DNA of 36,526 nucleotides from Candidatus Eisenbacteria bacterium RBG_16_71_46 (GCA_001780165.1 MFFQ01000030.1:1-36526); one strand, 5' to 3'. Positions 1 to 7,803 are shown, counted from the first letter of the stretch. The notes: generated by a model from the letters alone, not told the origin. A program made the numbers and translations.

Positions 1-65
1 ATCTCGAAACCTGAGATCCCCCGGCTTCGTCGTTGCCCCCCGGAGGCGCGGCGCGAGACCGGGTG
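1..65. other. short non-coding left edge
   Basis: No gene is seen in these 65 bases, which lie downstream of the minus-strand NUDIX gene. Bases 1-17 hold a weak dyad (ATCTC, 7-base loop, GAGAT). It is too short to call a terminator with confidence. Confidence 0.4.
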
Positions 66-575
66 CTAGGCCGGAGCGCCGAGCCTGCGAAGGAACGCCC
101 GGTCCGCCGCCAGCACTCCGGCGAGGTCTACCTCGACGGGTGGAACCCAGCGCACCGCGTGGACCGCGTGACTCGGAGCGAAGTCGAACGCATCCAGCTC
201 GCAGCGCACGAACACGATCTCCACCGCGGGGCCGTCCGGGTAGTCGTGGGCTTCGCGGCCCAGGATCTCGAGCGGACGGGCGCCGACACCCAACTCCTCG
301 AGGATCTCCCTCCGCAGCGCGGCGGCCACGCTCTCACCGGCTTCCACCTTGCCTCCGGGGAACTCCCAGAGCAGGCCGTGCGGGCCTCCCGCCGGGCGCT
401 GGGTGAGCAGCAGGCGGCCCTCCCGCAGCACCACCGCCGCGACGACGCGCAGGCGACCGGCGGGCGCCGCCTGCGCGCGCTCGAAGTCCAGGCCTGAGCG
501 ATCGGCCGCGCGCGGCTCCGCGTGCGGCGGCGAATCGCAGGGGCGCGCCGCCGCGGCGGGCTTCCGGCGGCTCAT
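66..575 (-). CDS. NUDIX hydrolase (MutT-like)
   Basis: A 169-residue pyrophosphohydrolase of the NUDIX superfamily, which cleaves nucleoside diphosphates linked to another group; MutT-type members remove 8-oxo-dGTP. The complete Nudix box lies at residues 75-97 (G75, E81, R89-E90, E93-E94, G96), the metal-binding and catalytic helix. FPGGK at 72-76 precedes it, as in MutT and CTP pyrophosphohydrolases. The first ~38 residues are a Pro/Arg/Ala-rich tail without a recognisable domain. The ATG start is chosen because ATG and the upstream gene's TGA share ATGA (572-575), which suggests translational coupling. A longer upstream frame exists but is low-complexity Arg/Ala/Pro sequence. The family is clear; the substrate is not, and dietary or ADP-sugar NUDIX activities are alternatives to MutT. 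Confidence 0.9.
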   Translation of the reverse strand: MSRRKPAAAARPCDSPPHAEPRAADRSGLDFERAQAAPAGRLRVVAAVVLREGRLLLTQRPAGGPHGLLWEFPGGKVEAGESVAAALRREILEELGVGARPLEILGREAHDYPDGPAVEIVFVRCELDAFDFAPSHAVHAVRWVPPVEVDLAGVLAADRAFLRRLGAPA

Positions 576-1231
576 GCCGGGGCGCTCGCGTCCCGCGGGC
601 CCGCGCGCCGGTTCGGGGGCCCCGCGGGGCTCGCCGCGGCCAGGGCGCGCGCCACGTTGCGCTCGAAGCGCGCGAGGTAGCGCCGCTCGCCGGCCGCCCG
701 GGAGGCGATCGCCTCGCGCGCGGCCCGGCACAGCAACGCCGCCTCCGCCGGATCGAGGCGGCGGCGCTGGCGCAGCGCCCGCGGCAGGCGCAGGTAGCAG
801 GGCGGGCCGTCGATCAGCAGCGGCGAGCGGGCGAGCGCCCACAGGTCGCATGGGCGCTCGCCCGCGGGCACCAGCCGCCGGGCCTGGAGGAGGTGCGTGA
901 ACTCGTGGGCGATCGTGAAGTATTCGAGCCGGCGCGGCCGCACCCACACGCCCGGCTGTTCGGGATCGAGCGAGCCCCAGCCGAGGACCCCGCGCTTGCG
1001 CGCGAGGCCCACGCGCACCGTGCAGCCCTCCAGCTCGGGAAAGAAGCGGCGCACGAACTCGAGCCGCTCGCGGATGCGCTCGCGATGCGGGGAGCGCAGC
1101 ACGAAGCGCGAGTAGCTCCAGAGCGGCCGGTGGGGGCCGAGGTCCATGACCAGCTGTTCGAAGTGCGCGCGGGGGCGGCGCGGCCGGCCGGAGCGGCCCT
1201 GCGGGGGCGGGACGTGCGCGCGGGTCGGCAC
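572..1231 (-). CDS. HExxH-motif putative zinc metallopeptidase
   Basis: A 219-residue protein of unknown function with a zincin motif, HEFTH, at residues 109-113 within EYFTIAHEFTHLLQ. This is typical of gluzincin/SprT-like and small 'predicted metallohydrolase' families: the two His ligands and the catalytic Glu are visible, the third ligand is not obvious. There is no signal peptide, so it should act in the cytoplasm. Flanks are Arg-rich. The start is uncertain: a GTG at 1231 gives the full length, while an ATG at 1147 (residue 29) would remove a basic Pro/Arg tail; neither has a clear Shine-Dalgarno sequence. It overlaps the NUDIX gene by 4 nt, so the two are probably one transcript. Whether it is an active protease is inferred only from the motif. 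Confidence 0.7.
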   Translation of the reverse strand: MPTRAHVPPPQGRSGRPRRPRAHFEQLVMDLGPHRPLWSYSRFVLRSPHRERIRERLEFVRRFFPELEGCTVRVGLARKRGVLGWGSLDPEQPGVWVRPRRLEYFTIAHEFTHLLQARRLVPAGERPCDLWALARSPLLIDGPPCYLRLPRALRQRRRLDPAEAALLCRAAREAIASRAAGERRYLARFERNVARALAAASPAGPPNRRAGPRDASAPA

Positions 1232-1423
1232 GGAGGCGAGTTTCTAGCACAGCTCTACGCGGCGCCTCAAGCCGCTCCCCGGGCGGTGGCCGCGGCGCGG
1301 GCGCGCCGGGAGCCATGGTGACGGGGGCGGACCACGCGCCGTGGCGCCACCCGCACAGCCGCCTCACGCCCCGGGAAATCCGCTGGCCTCGGGCGCAGCG
1401 GTCTGCAATCCTCGCGCTCCATC
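1232..1423. other. divergent intergenic region
   Basis: These 192 bases separate the minus-strand metallopeptidase from the plus-strand glycosyltransferase and must hold promoters for both. I see no convincing -35/-10 pair in the GC-rich sequence and no strong dyad. Confidence 0.4.
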
Positions 1424-2155
1424 ATGACCCTACCCCGCGATTCCGCCCCCCGGCTTTCGGTCGTCATCCCGGCCTACAACGAAGCCGATTCCATCGGCCC
1501 CCTCCTCGGCGAGCTGGGTGCGACGCTCGGGCGGGTCGGACACTCCTACGAGATCCTGCTGGTGGACGACGGCAGCCGCGACGGGACCACCGAGCGCATC
1601 CTCGAAGCCGCCCGCTTGGACCCCCGCATCCGCCCCGTGCTGCTGGAGTCCAACTCCGGCCAAAGCGCCGCCCTGGCGGCCGGGCTGGCGCGCGCGCGCG
1701 GCGAGATCATCGTCACGCTGGATGCGGATCTACAAAACGACCCGGCCGACCTGCCGCGCCTGCTCGAGGCGCTGGAAGGCTGCGACGTGGTCTCGGGGGT
1801 GCGCTCGGGGCGCCAGGACTCCTGGATGCGGCTCGCCTCTTCGCGAGTGGCGAACGCCGTGCGGCGCGCGCTGCTCGGCGATCCGGTGACCGACATCGGC
1901 TGCTCGTTCAAGGCCTACCGCCGCGAAGCGCTCGCGGGCCTGCCGATGTTCGCCGGCGTGCACCGCTTCCTCCCGGCGCTGTGCGTGTTCCGGGGCGCCC
2001 GCCTGCGCGAGGTCGCGCTCAGCCACCGCGCGCGCCGCCACGGGATGTCGAAGTACGGCGTGCACAACCGCCTGTGGCGCGGGCTGTGGGATCTGTGGGG
2101 CGTGCTCTGGCTGCGCACCCGTCTGCTGCGCTACCGTGTCCGCGAGGTGGATTGA
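1424..2155 (+). CDS. family 2 glycosyltransferase (DPM1/ArnC-like)
   Basis: A 243-residue GT-A fold enzyme that transfers a sugar from a nucleotide donor, probably to polyprenyl phosphate on the inner face of the cytoplasmic membrane. Visible motifs: LSVVIPAYNEADS at the N-terminus (11-23), VDDGSRDGT (47-55) for the nucleotide, and DADLQNDP (100-107) carrying the metal-binding DxD, as in dolichyl/undecaprenyl-phosphate mannose synthases. It lacks the C-terminal membrane helices of many ArnC/GtrB proteins, so it is the short, peripheral form. It is followed by a membrane glycosyltransferase that uses lipid-linked sugars, which supports a lipid-sugar donor role. Its TGA overlaps the next ATG (TGATG at 2153-2157). 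The exact sugar cannot be read from the sequence. Confidence 0.9.
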   Translation: MTLPRDSAPRLSVVIPAYNEADSIGPLLGELGATLGRVGHSYEILLVDDGSRDGTTERILEAARLDPRIRPVLLESNSGQSAALAAGLARARGEIIVTLDADLQNDPADLPRLLEALEGCDVVSGVRSGRQDSWMRLASSRVANAVRRALLGDPVTDIGCSFKAYRREALAGLPMFAGVHRFLPALCVFRGARLREVALSHRARRHGMSKYGVHNRLWRGLWDLWGVLWLRTRLLRYRVREVD

Positions 2156-2280
2156 TGGCGGGCGGCCTCACCTCCCCCGCCGGCGGCGAGCCGCGGTTCG
2201 CCCCGGGCCGCGCGCGGGAGCCGGGGCCGGTCCGCGCCCCGGTTCGCAGGCGACCGCGGCTCGGCGAGCTCTACCCGTGA
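2155..2280 (+). CDS. possible 41-codon ORF bridging two glycosyltransferase genes
   Basis: An ATG at 2155 overlaps the stop of the upstream glycosyltransferase (TGATG), and this ORF's TGA (2278-2280) overlaps the GTG of the next gene (GTGA at 2277-2280). The product would be a Gly/Arg/Pro-rich peptide with no recognised domain. Both junctions look like translational coupling, so it may serve to carry ribosomes across a 121-nt gap rather than encode a useful protein. It may equally be chance in GC-rich DNA. Confidence 0.25.
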   Translation: MAGGLTSPAGGEPRFAPGRAREPGPVRAPVRRRPRLGELYP

Positions 2281-3860
2281 AGATCGGGTCAGGCTTCACG
2301 CTCGACCGCGCCGGCGTCGCGCTGCTGATCCTCGCCGCGACCATGCTGGCCGGGGCCGGGGCGATGGGGTTGTTCGATACCACCGAGACGCGCTTCGCGG
2401 AGATCGCCCGCGAGATGCGGGTCACGGGCGACTACCTGGTGCCGCGGCTCAACGGTGTGCCCCACTTCCACAAGCCGCCGCTCGCCTACTGGGCCACCGC
2501 CGCCGGGCTCGCCGCGTTCGGCGACAATGCCTGGGGCGCCCGGGTGCCGGCGATCCTTGGCTCGATCCTGACACTCGCCTTCGCCGCCCTCGCGGTGCGC
2601 CGGCGCTTCGGGGTACTCGGCTTCACCCCCGGGGCGGCGTCCTGGGTGCTGGGCACGGCGCTGCTGTTCGCGGTAGTCGGCCGTTCGGTGGCGAGCGATC
2701 CCTACCTGGCGATGTCGGTCGCGGGGTTCTGGGCGCTCGCGCCCTCCCCCGCGGCGCTGGCGCTGCTCGGGATCGGATTCCTCGCCAAGGGCCCGGTGGT
2801 ATTGGCACTGACGGCGCTGCCGGTGCTGGCGGCGGCACTCGCGGGCCGCGAGGGCACGTCGCTGCGGCTGCTGGGACCGGGCTGGGGCTGGCTGCTGTGC
2901 GCGGCGATCGCGCTGCCCTGGTACCTGGTGGTCGTCGCGCGCACGCCGGGGCTGCTCTCGTATTTCCTCGAGGCCCAGCTGTGGAAGCGCTACACGACCA
3001 CCGTCTACCACCGCGGCGGGCCGGCGTGGTACTTCCTGGCGGTGCTGGCGGCGGGGATGGCACCCTGGAGCGCGGCCCTGGTGGCCGGCCTCGGCCGGGC
3101 GTGGCGCGAGCGCGCCCGCCCCGAAGCGCGGCTGCTGGCGGCGTGGCTCGTCGTGCCGCTGATCTTCTTCTCGTTCTCGGGCTCCAAGCTCCCCGCCTAC
3201 CTGCTGCCCTGCGTGCCGGCCGCGGCGATGCTCGCGGCCTGGGGCCTGGCGCCGGCGGGCCGCGCCACGCGGATCGCGACCGCGCTGCTGCTCGTAGCAC
3301 TGGCCGCGGCCGGCTGGATCGCGGGGCCCGCCGCACTCGGCCGGCTGGTCGGGCTCCGGCCAGTCGTGCCGGTGAGCCTCCCCTTCGCGGCGCACGTGGC
3401 CTTGGCCTGCCTGCTCTACGCCGCGACCTGGGCGCTGCGGGGACGCGCGGCGCGCGCCGCGGTGCTCGTGGCCCTGGCGTGGACCGCGCTCGGAGTGGCG
3501 CTCGCCCCGCTGGACGCGGCACTCGGCTCGCCGCGGCAACTGGCGCGCGTGCTCGAGGAGAACCGCGCGGCGGGCGAGCCCGTCATCGAGTTCGCGCGCT
3601 TCAACGCCGGCCTGCCCTTCTACCTCCGCCGGCAGGTGCCGATGCTCGACGTACCGCCCGAGGTCGAGTTCGACCAGGCGTTCGCGGACAGCTCCGCGCT
3701 CCTGCGCCGGGGCGATCTCGCGACGCTCGCGGCGCGCCACGCCCGGGTGTGGGTGCTCGGTCCGCCCGAGGCCACCGCGGCGCTGGCACAGGAACTCGAC
3801 CTGCGGTACACCGCGATCGTGCGCTGGCGCCACACCGCCCTGGGATTCCTCGCGCGCTGA
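2277..3860 (+). CDS. ArnT/PMT-family membrane glycosyltransferase
   Basis: A 527-residue GT-C type integral membrane enzyme. These proteins transfer a sugar from a polyprenyl-phosphate carrier to lipid A, protein or other envelope acceptors at the outer face of the inner membrane. Evidence: an N-terminal membrane helix, then the first periplasmic loop with ETRFAEIAREM (37-47) and HKPPLAYW (65-72), both hallmarks of ArnT-like proteins; a GFLAKGPV segment; many further hydrophobic helices; and a soluble C-terminal part of about 120 residues. The start chosen is GTG at 2277, because an earlier in-frame ATG at 2136 would overlap the upstream gene and add a basic low-complexity leader. The membrane core looks slightly short after the first helices. 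It is paired with the upstream GT2 as donor-maker and transferase; the acceptor is unknown. Confidence 0.85.
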   Translation: MKIGSGFTLDRAGVALLILAATMLAGAGAMGLFDTTETRFAEIAREMRVTGDYLVPRLNGVPHFHKPPLAYWATAAGLAAFGDNAWGARVPAILGSILTLAFAALAVRRRFGVLGFTPGAASWVLGTALLFAVVGRSVASDPYLAMSVAGFWALAPSPAALALLGIGFLAKGPVVLALTALPVLAAALAGREGTSLRLLGPGWGWLLCAAIALPWYLVVVARTPGLLSYFLEAQLWKRYTTTVYHRGGPAWYFLAVLAAGMAPWSAALVAGLGRAWRERARPEARLLAAWLVVPLIFFSFSGSKLPAYLLPCVPAAAMLAAWGLAPAGRATRIATALLLVALAAAGWIAGPAALGRLVGLRPVVPVSLPFAAHVALACLLYAATWALRGRAARAAVLVALAWTALGVALAPLDAALGSPRQLARVLEENRAAGEPVIEFARFNAGLPFYLRRQVPMLDVPPEVEFDQAFADSSALLRRGDLATLAARHARVWVLGPPEATAALAQELDLRYTAIVRWRHTALGFLAR

Positions 3861-4341
3861 GGGGTCGGGAGCGCGGGGGCGGCAATTTCCCGTCCGCGGC
3901 GGCCAGCCGCTGTCCGCCGGGCCTGCAAATTGAACGGTTCCTCGGCCAATGCCGCAACGGGTGGGTTGTGTCCCGGAAATTGGTGTGCGGCCGAAAAGGG
4001 CCACCGCCGGGGAGCCTGGAGCCCCCAAAAACCCCGTGAACCCTTGATTTCACCGCCAACGGGAGGGGGTCCCCGCCCCAACACCAATCCTCGGGGCACG
4101 AAGCAAGGCCCGAGCGAAGCCTGGACGTCAACCGGCCGGTCTCCCCCACTGGCAGCGTCCTTGCATCGCACCGGGCGACACGAGTCCTCCGCGGGCCCGG
4201 GATCGGGTCCGCCGGCACCACCTGTTGGAGAAAGGAGCCCACGGCCGCCCACCCGCCCATCATCCGCCGTCTCGAGCATCACCCCGCGCAAACCCCTCGG
4301 GGCAAACTCGGAATTCCACCCCTCAGAACTCGGAGAATGCC
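3861..4341. other. 481-base intergenic region
   Basis: No gene is supported here. It holds copy 1 of a structured dispersed repeat (3962-4104), followed by about 235 bases of leader before the subunit-like gene at 4342. I looked for a riboswitch in the leader, including the c-di-GMP type, and recognised none. GGAGA just before 4342 is the ribosome binding site of the next gene. Confidence 0.6.
3962..4104. repeat. dispersed structured repeat, copy 1
   Basis: A ~143-base element also found at 11781-11924. The first ~75 bases differ at only two positions between copies, and a 33-base block near the right end (ending at 4094) is identical. The ends form an imperfect inverted repeat: TTGTGTCCCG...ATTGGTGT at 3966-3986 faces ACACCAAT...CGGGGCACGAA at 4081-4102. 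The centre differs between copies but keeps a hairpin: GTGAA (4036-4040) pairs with TTCAC (4049-4053). Terminal inverted repeats plus no coding content suggest a MITE- or REP-like element or a structured RNA. No target-site duplication is evident. Confidence 0.75.
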
Positions 4342-4869
4342 ATGAAGCGCAGTGTTGCCTCATTCTGTTTGTGTCTCGTGAGCCTGGTCGCCATTGCGCC
4401 GCTCGCCCACGCCGCCACCAGCGGGACGTCCAACGTCATCCTTGCGGCCAAGGCGAACGTCAAGATCCAGATCACGGACGCCTCGATCACCCTCGACCCC
4501 ACCGCCACCGACTACGCCAACGACTTCGTCGAGGCTGCCGGCGCCTCCGGACTGCGCGTCATGGTGCAGACCAACTCGACCACCGGCGTGGCCTTGCTGG
4601 TGCGCTGCGACGACGCGGCCCCTCAGATCGCGCTCGCCGACCTGCTGGTGAAAACCGCGACCGCCCCGGGCGGCTCGGGCACGTCGATCTCGAGCTACAC
4701 CGCCCTCACCGCGTCCGACCAGACGCTGTGGACGACGACCACCACGCAGAAGCCCTGGCTGACGGTCACTTCTGACATCCGGGTGCAGAACCTCGGCAAC
4801 TACGACGCCGCGACCGGATCAGGGACGGACTACACCAACACCCTGACCTACTCGGTCCTGGTCCAGTAG
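4342..4869 (+). CDS. secreted pilus-subunit-like / spore-coat-U-like protein
   Basis: A 175-residue exported protein. Residues 1-25 form a classical signal peptide ending in AHA. The mature part is rich in Thr, Ser, Ala and Asp with alternating hydrophobic residues, as expected for an all-beta Ig-like fold. The end, YTNTLTYSVLVQ, resembles the C-terminal strand of spore coat U and chaperone-usher subunit families. The ATG is supported by GGAGA 7 nt upstream. It is followed at short distance by a PapD-like chaperone and a large outer-membrane protein, an order typical of chaperone/usher operons. Its role as a surface-fibre subunit is inferred from fold features and neighbours; there is only one such subunit here, where canonical operons often have several. 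Confidence 0.75.
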   Translation: MKRSVASFCLCLVSLVAIAPLAHAATSGTSNVILAAKANVKIQITDASITLDPTATDYANDFVEAAGASGLRVMVQTNSTTGVALLVRCDDAAPQIALADLLVKTATAPGGSGTSISSYTALTASDQTLWTTTTTQKPWLTVTSDIRVQNLGNYDAATGSGTDYTNTLTYSVLVQ

Positions 4870-4885
4870 GTCGCGACGCTCCGCG

Positions 4886-5716
4886 ATGCCGCGAGGCTTA
4901 TTGATCCTGCCGTGGGTCGCCGCGCTGGCGGCGGCCCAGCCGGCTTCCGCCCAGGTCCTGGCGCAGGCGGTCCCGGTGAAATACGACCTCACCGTGACGC
5001 CCGGCGAGATCCTGACGCGCGAAATCGTCCTCTCGAACCAGGGCAATGAAACGGTGGTCGTGCGGCTGCGCTACTCCGACTGGCAGGTGAGCGCGGAGGG
5101 TGCGGTGAGCCTGGCGGCCGCGGGAAGCACGCCGAACAGCCTCGCGGGACACGTGCGCTTCGAACCACAGTCGATCTCCCTCCCGCCCGGCGAGGAGGGC
5201 CGCGTGCTGCTGACGATGTCGCTGCCGGCGGACGGGCCCGCCACGCGCTATGGGGTGGTGCTCAGCGAGGTGCGGCCGGCGGTGTTCCCGCGCAATCGTC
5301 TCGGACCGCGGGCGATCGCCGAGCTGGGCACCACGATCTACCTCTCCCGGATCCCGGCGGACCGGATCCGTGCCGAGTTCACCGCATTGGTCGCTGCCCC
5401 CCTCGGTGGCGATTCGATGGCGGTATCGGCGCGGGTCCGAAACGCCGGAGAACGGCACCTGTACGTCACCGGCGAGATGGCGCTCGCCGACTCGAGCGGC
5501 GTGACGGTGCGCTCGGCGGCGCTCGGCACCGGCGTGGTCCTGCCGGGGACCGAGCGCGCCTTCACATGGACGTGCGCCCCCGCGCTGGCCCCCGGACGCT
5601 ATCGCCTGACCGCGACGCTGGACACCGGAGAGGCCGAGCTGCTGGTGGGCGAGCGCTGGATCCAGTGGCCCCTCGCGCCTACCACCCCGAAGCTGGCCGA
5701 ACGCTTGCAGCACTAA
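4886..5716 (+). CDS. PapD-like periplasmic chaperone
   Basis: A 276-residue exported protein with a signal peptide (1-22, ending ASA). The N-terminal domain (about 25-150) has the pattern of pilus chaperone domain 1: VTPGEILTREIVLSNQGNET, then a DWQV strand, then FEPQSISLPPGEEGRVLL and a Y-G-V-V strand. A second beta domain follows (about 165-255). In canonical systems such chaperones fold subunits in the periplasm and hand them to an outer-membrane usher. It lies 16 nt after the subunit-like gene and overlaps the start region of the following barrel gene. I cannot align the invariant Arg/Lys pair of classical FGL/FGS chaperones with confidence, so it may be a divergent or archaic type. The weak RBS leaves the start slightly uncertain. 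Confidence 0.75.
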   Translation: MPRGLLILPWVAALAAAQPASAQVLAQAVPVKYDLTVTPGEILTREIVLSNQGNETVVVRLRYSDWQVSAEGAVSLAAAGSTPNSLAGHVRFEPQSISLPPGEEGRVLLTMSLPADGPATRYGVVLSEVRPAVFPRNRLGPRAIAELGTTIYLSRIPADRIRAEFTALVAAPLGGDSMAVSARVRNAGERHLYVTGEMALADSSGVTVRSAALGTGVVLPGTERAFTWTCAPALAPGRYRLTATLDTGEAELLVGERWIQWPLAPTTPKLAERLQH

Positions 5717-7713
5717 GCGTGCTCGCGCTGCTGCTCGCCTCGGCAGCAGGGCTGGCCGGCGGCGCATGGGCCGCGCCCGGCTCCGACAGCGTTGCGGTCA
5801 CGGGCGCGTCGCTCGCCGCGGCGGCGCTCCCGGTTCCGCCCGAACTGGAGAAACGGGGCTCCTCTGACAGCGTCGTGCCGCCGGCGACACCGCGCGTCGC
5901 GGCCCGCCTGCTGCCGCCTGCGCCGGCGGCGGCCGCCGCGCTTCATGCCGCGCCCGGGTTCGTGCTCCGTCGCGTCCCGAACCCGCGCCACCGCAGCGTC
6001 GACGCGAGCGCACGCGCCATGCCGGCCGCACTCATGCGGCTGCGCGCCATCGACCGGCTGATGGTGCAAGTCACCCATGTCAGGTCGGGGGCGGGGCGCA
6101 GGCTCACCGATTGGCGGATCGAAGGCGGCGAGGAGTACCGCGAGCGCGCCGCGCTCTCCGCCGTCGCGAGCGGCACCAACGACGGCGACCGGTCGCGCCT
6201 CCGCACGCTCCGGCTCGATGCGGGCCGCGGCGGCCTCTCCGGCAGCTTCGGCGACGTGCCCCCCGTCACCGTCGAGCGCTTCGTGTCGCTGCAGCACCTG
6301 CGCGGGGCGGTGGTGGAGGGCGATCTCGGCGGCGGCGCCTGGTGGCGCGCGCTCGGCGGCGGGCCGACGCCGACACCTGGGCAGCCCACGCCGCGCGCTG
6401 CCATCGCCGGATGGGTCCTCGACGGCGCCCGGGTGGACGACGCGAGGCTCTCGCTCGCGTTGTTCGGCTTTCGCCGCGGCGCCCCGACGGCGCGCTCCGG
6501 CGATCCCGATTCGCTCGCCGGACGCGGCGGTCAGGCGGTGATCGGCATCACCGCGCCGCTCCCCATGGGATCGCTGGCGCTCCGGCTCGCGGCCGGCCAT
6601 CACGACCTCGACGGTCACGGCGGGCTCACCGCCGGGCAGATCACCGAATGGAACCTCTCCGCCCCGCGGCTGGTGATCGCGCTGCGCGACGAGCGGGCCA
6701 CGCGGCGCGCGCGGGTCATCGGCAGCGACGACTATCGCGCCACCCCGCGCCGCGAGGACCGCTGGAACGTGCAGGCGCGACCCTGGTCGGGGCGCGCGGA
6801 GGCGCACTTCACCGGCGTGGTGCGCGCCGCCGACGATCCCGCGCTCTCCGCGCGCACCATCCAGCTCGGCGGCTCGGGCACCGTGGGGCGATCGCGCTGG
6901 TACGCCGGCGCCGAGGCCGGCTGGGACGACCGGCCGCTCACCGGGGAGCTCGACCGGCGCCTGAGCCTCCAGGCGGGACGCTCGTGGACCGCGGGCCACG
7001 CCCTGCTCGCGCGCCTCGACCGCAACACCGGTGGCGCGGGGCGCGACCAGCTCCAGGCCACCGTCGAGCTGTCGCTGGCCCTGCGCCGGAGGCTGCGGCT
7101 CGGGCTCGAGCCCCGGTTGTGGTGGGACGCGCGGCGCCTCGCCCAGGGGGCGCTCGAGGCCCGGCTGACCGCGCCGCTTCCGTGGCTCGGGACCCGGCTC
7201 GCCGCCGGCGTCGTGCTCGCCGCCGCCGCCGAGCGCGGCTTCCGCGGCGAGCTGCGCGAGGCCACGCTTGCCGTCTCGCTTGCGCCGCGCGCGCGCGATC
7301 GCGGCGACCTCGAGATCCGCCGCGTCAGCGACGGCGGTACCGGCCACCTGGAGTACGACGCCGGCTACGAGATGGTCGCGGACCGCTACGAGAGCCTGGT
7401 CGGCGGGTCGTTCGCGCGCCGCGACTCCTCGCGCGTCACCGTCCTGGTGCTGCGCTCGGGCAACCGCAGCGGGGCGCCGAACGTGCTGGTCTCGCTCGAC
7501 GGCAAGGAGCTGCGCTTCACCGACGAGGACGGCGTCGCCCGCTTCGACCACGTCTCCCCCGGCGTGCACGTGGTCGCGCTCGAGGAGCGCTCGCTCCCGC
7601 CCCAGCAGGAAGTCGTGGGCGCGAGCCGGGTGTTCGTCACGCTCGAGCGCGGGCACCCTCCGGAAGCCGTCGAGTTCACCATCGCCCGCCCCGCCCGCCG
7701 CTCCACGTTTTGA
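5665..7713 (+). CDS. large outer-membrane barrel-like protein, possible usher analogue
   Basis: About 682 residues. An exported leader (hydrophobic LAALSVLALLLASAAG segment) precedes a Pro/Ala-rich linker. A long run of alternating beta-strand-like sequence follows (about residues 130-580 of the chosen form), rich in Arg, Gly and Trp, as in outer-membrane barrels. The last ~75 residues look like a carboxypeptidase-regulatory or Ig-like domain: GAPNVLVSLDGKELRFTDED, FDHVSPGVHVVAL and ERSLP, much like the C-terminal region of ushers. I cannot show a plug domain or a canonical usher signature. Start choice: GTG at 5665 gives a basic n-region before the hydrophobic core and a 52-nt overlap with the chaperone gene; GTG at 5719 is possible but has no charged n-region. 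Third gene of the subunit/chaperone/barrel set. Confidence 0.6.
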   Translation: MAPRAYHPEAGRTLAALSVLALLLASAAGLAGGAWAAPGSDSVAVTGASLAAAALPVPPELEKRGSSDSVVPPATPRVAARLLPPAPAAAAALHAAPGFVLRRVPNPRHRSVDASARAMPAALMRLRAIDRLMVQVTHVRSGAGRRLTDWRIEGGEEYRERAALSAVASGTNDGDRSRLRTLRLDAGRGGLSGSFGDVPPVTVERFVSLQHLRGAVVEGDLGGGAWWRALGGGPTPTPGQPTPRAAIAGWVLDGARVDDARLSLALFGFRRGAPTARSGDPDSLAGRGGQAVIGITAPLPMGSLALRLAAGHHDLDGHGGLTAGQITEWNLSAPRLVIALRDERATRRARVIGSDDYRATPRREDRWNVQARPWSGRAEAHFTGVVRAADDPALSARTIQLGGSGTVGRSRWYAGAEAGWDDRPLTGELDRRLSLQAGRSWTAGHALLARLDRNTGGAGRDQLQATVELSLALRRRLRLGLEPRLWWDARRLAQGALEARLTAPLPWLGTRLAAGVVLAAAAERGFRGELREATLAVSLAPRARDRGDLEIRRVSDGGTGHLEYDAGYEMVADRYESLVGGSFARRDSSRVTVLVLRSGNRSGAPNVLVSLDGKELRFTDEDGVARFDHVSPGVHVVALEERSLPPQQEVVGASRVFVTLERGHPPEAVEFTIARPARRSTF

Positions 7714-7803
7714 CGCGGCGGGGGCCGGTCCCGACCGGGGACCGGCCCTCGTCTCGCAAGGCGAACGATGGCGAACGCGCTACTTCGCGGTCGCGACCGG
7801 CGT
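7683..7803. repeat. gene-end/terminator junction, copy A
   Basis: Similar to copy B at 8567-8702. It holds the last codons of the barrel gene (ending RPARRSTF), then a strong GC hairpin, then CTACTTCGCGG, which on the minus strand reads as the last codons (VATAK, stop) of an M16 peptidase-like gene. No such gene exists upstream here, so that part is a relic. Copy B holds the intact M16 gene end and a relic of the barrel gene end. Confidence 0.7.
7722..7748. terminator. bidirectional GC hairpin after the barrel gene
   Basis: GGGCCGGTCCC (7722-7732), a 5-base loop GACCG, and GGGACCGGCCC (7738-7748) form a perfect 11-bp stem 9 bases after the barrel gene's stop. There is no U-tract, as is common in very GC-rich genomes. 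The position between convergent genes supports a terminator for both strands. Confidence 0.65.

Noticed and set aside
2136-2276. Upstream ATG start for the ArnT-like gene
   Set aside because: It overlaps the GT2 gene and adds 47 mostly basic or Pro/Gly residues before a normal membrane-protein start at GTG 2277.
2289-4028. Long minus-strand frame opposite the ArnT-like gene, and similar long frames opposite the barrel, M16, OFOR and suf genes
   Set aside because: They are rich in Arg, Gly, Pro and His, match no family, and mirror clearly recognised genes. They are by-products of very high GC content.
4105-4341. Riboswitch in the leader of the subunit-like gene
   Set aside because: I looked for c-di-GMP and other known aptamer cores and found no matching core motifs.
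3930-4363. Open frames running through repeat copy 1 on both strands
   Set aside because: Similar peptides appear at copy 2, but this follows from the DNA repeat. The central differences keep base pairing, not codons, and no ribosome binding site or gene context supports translation.
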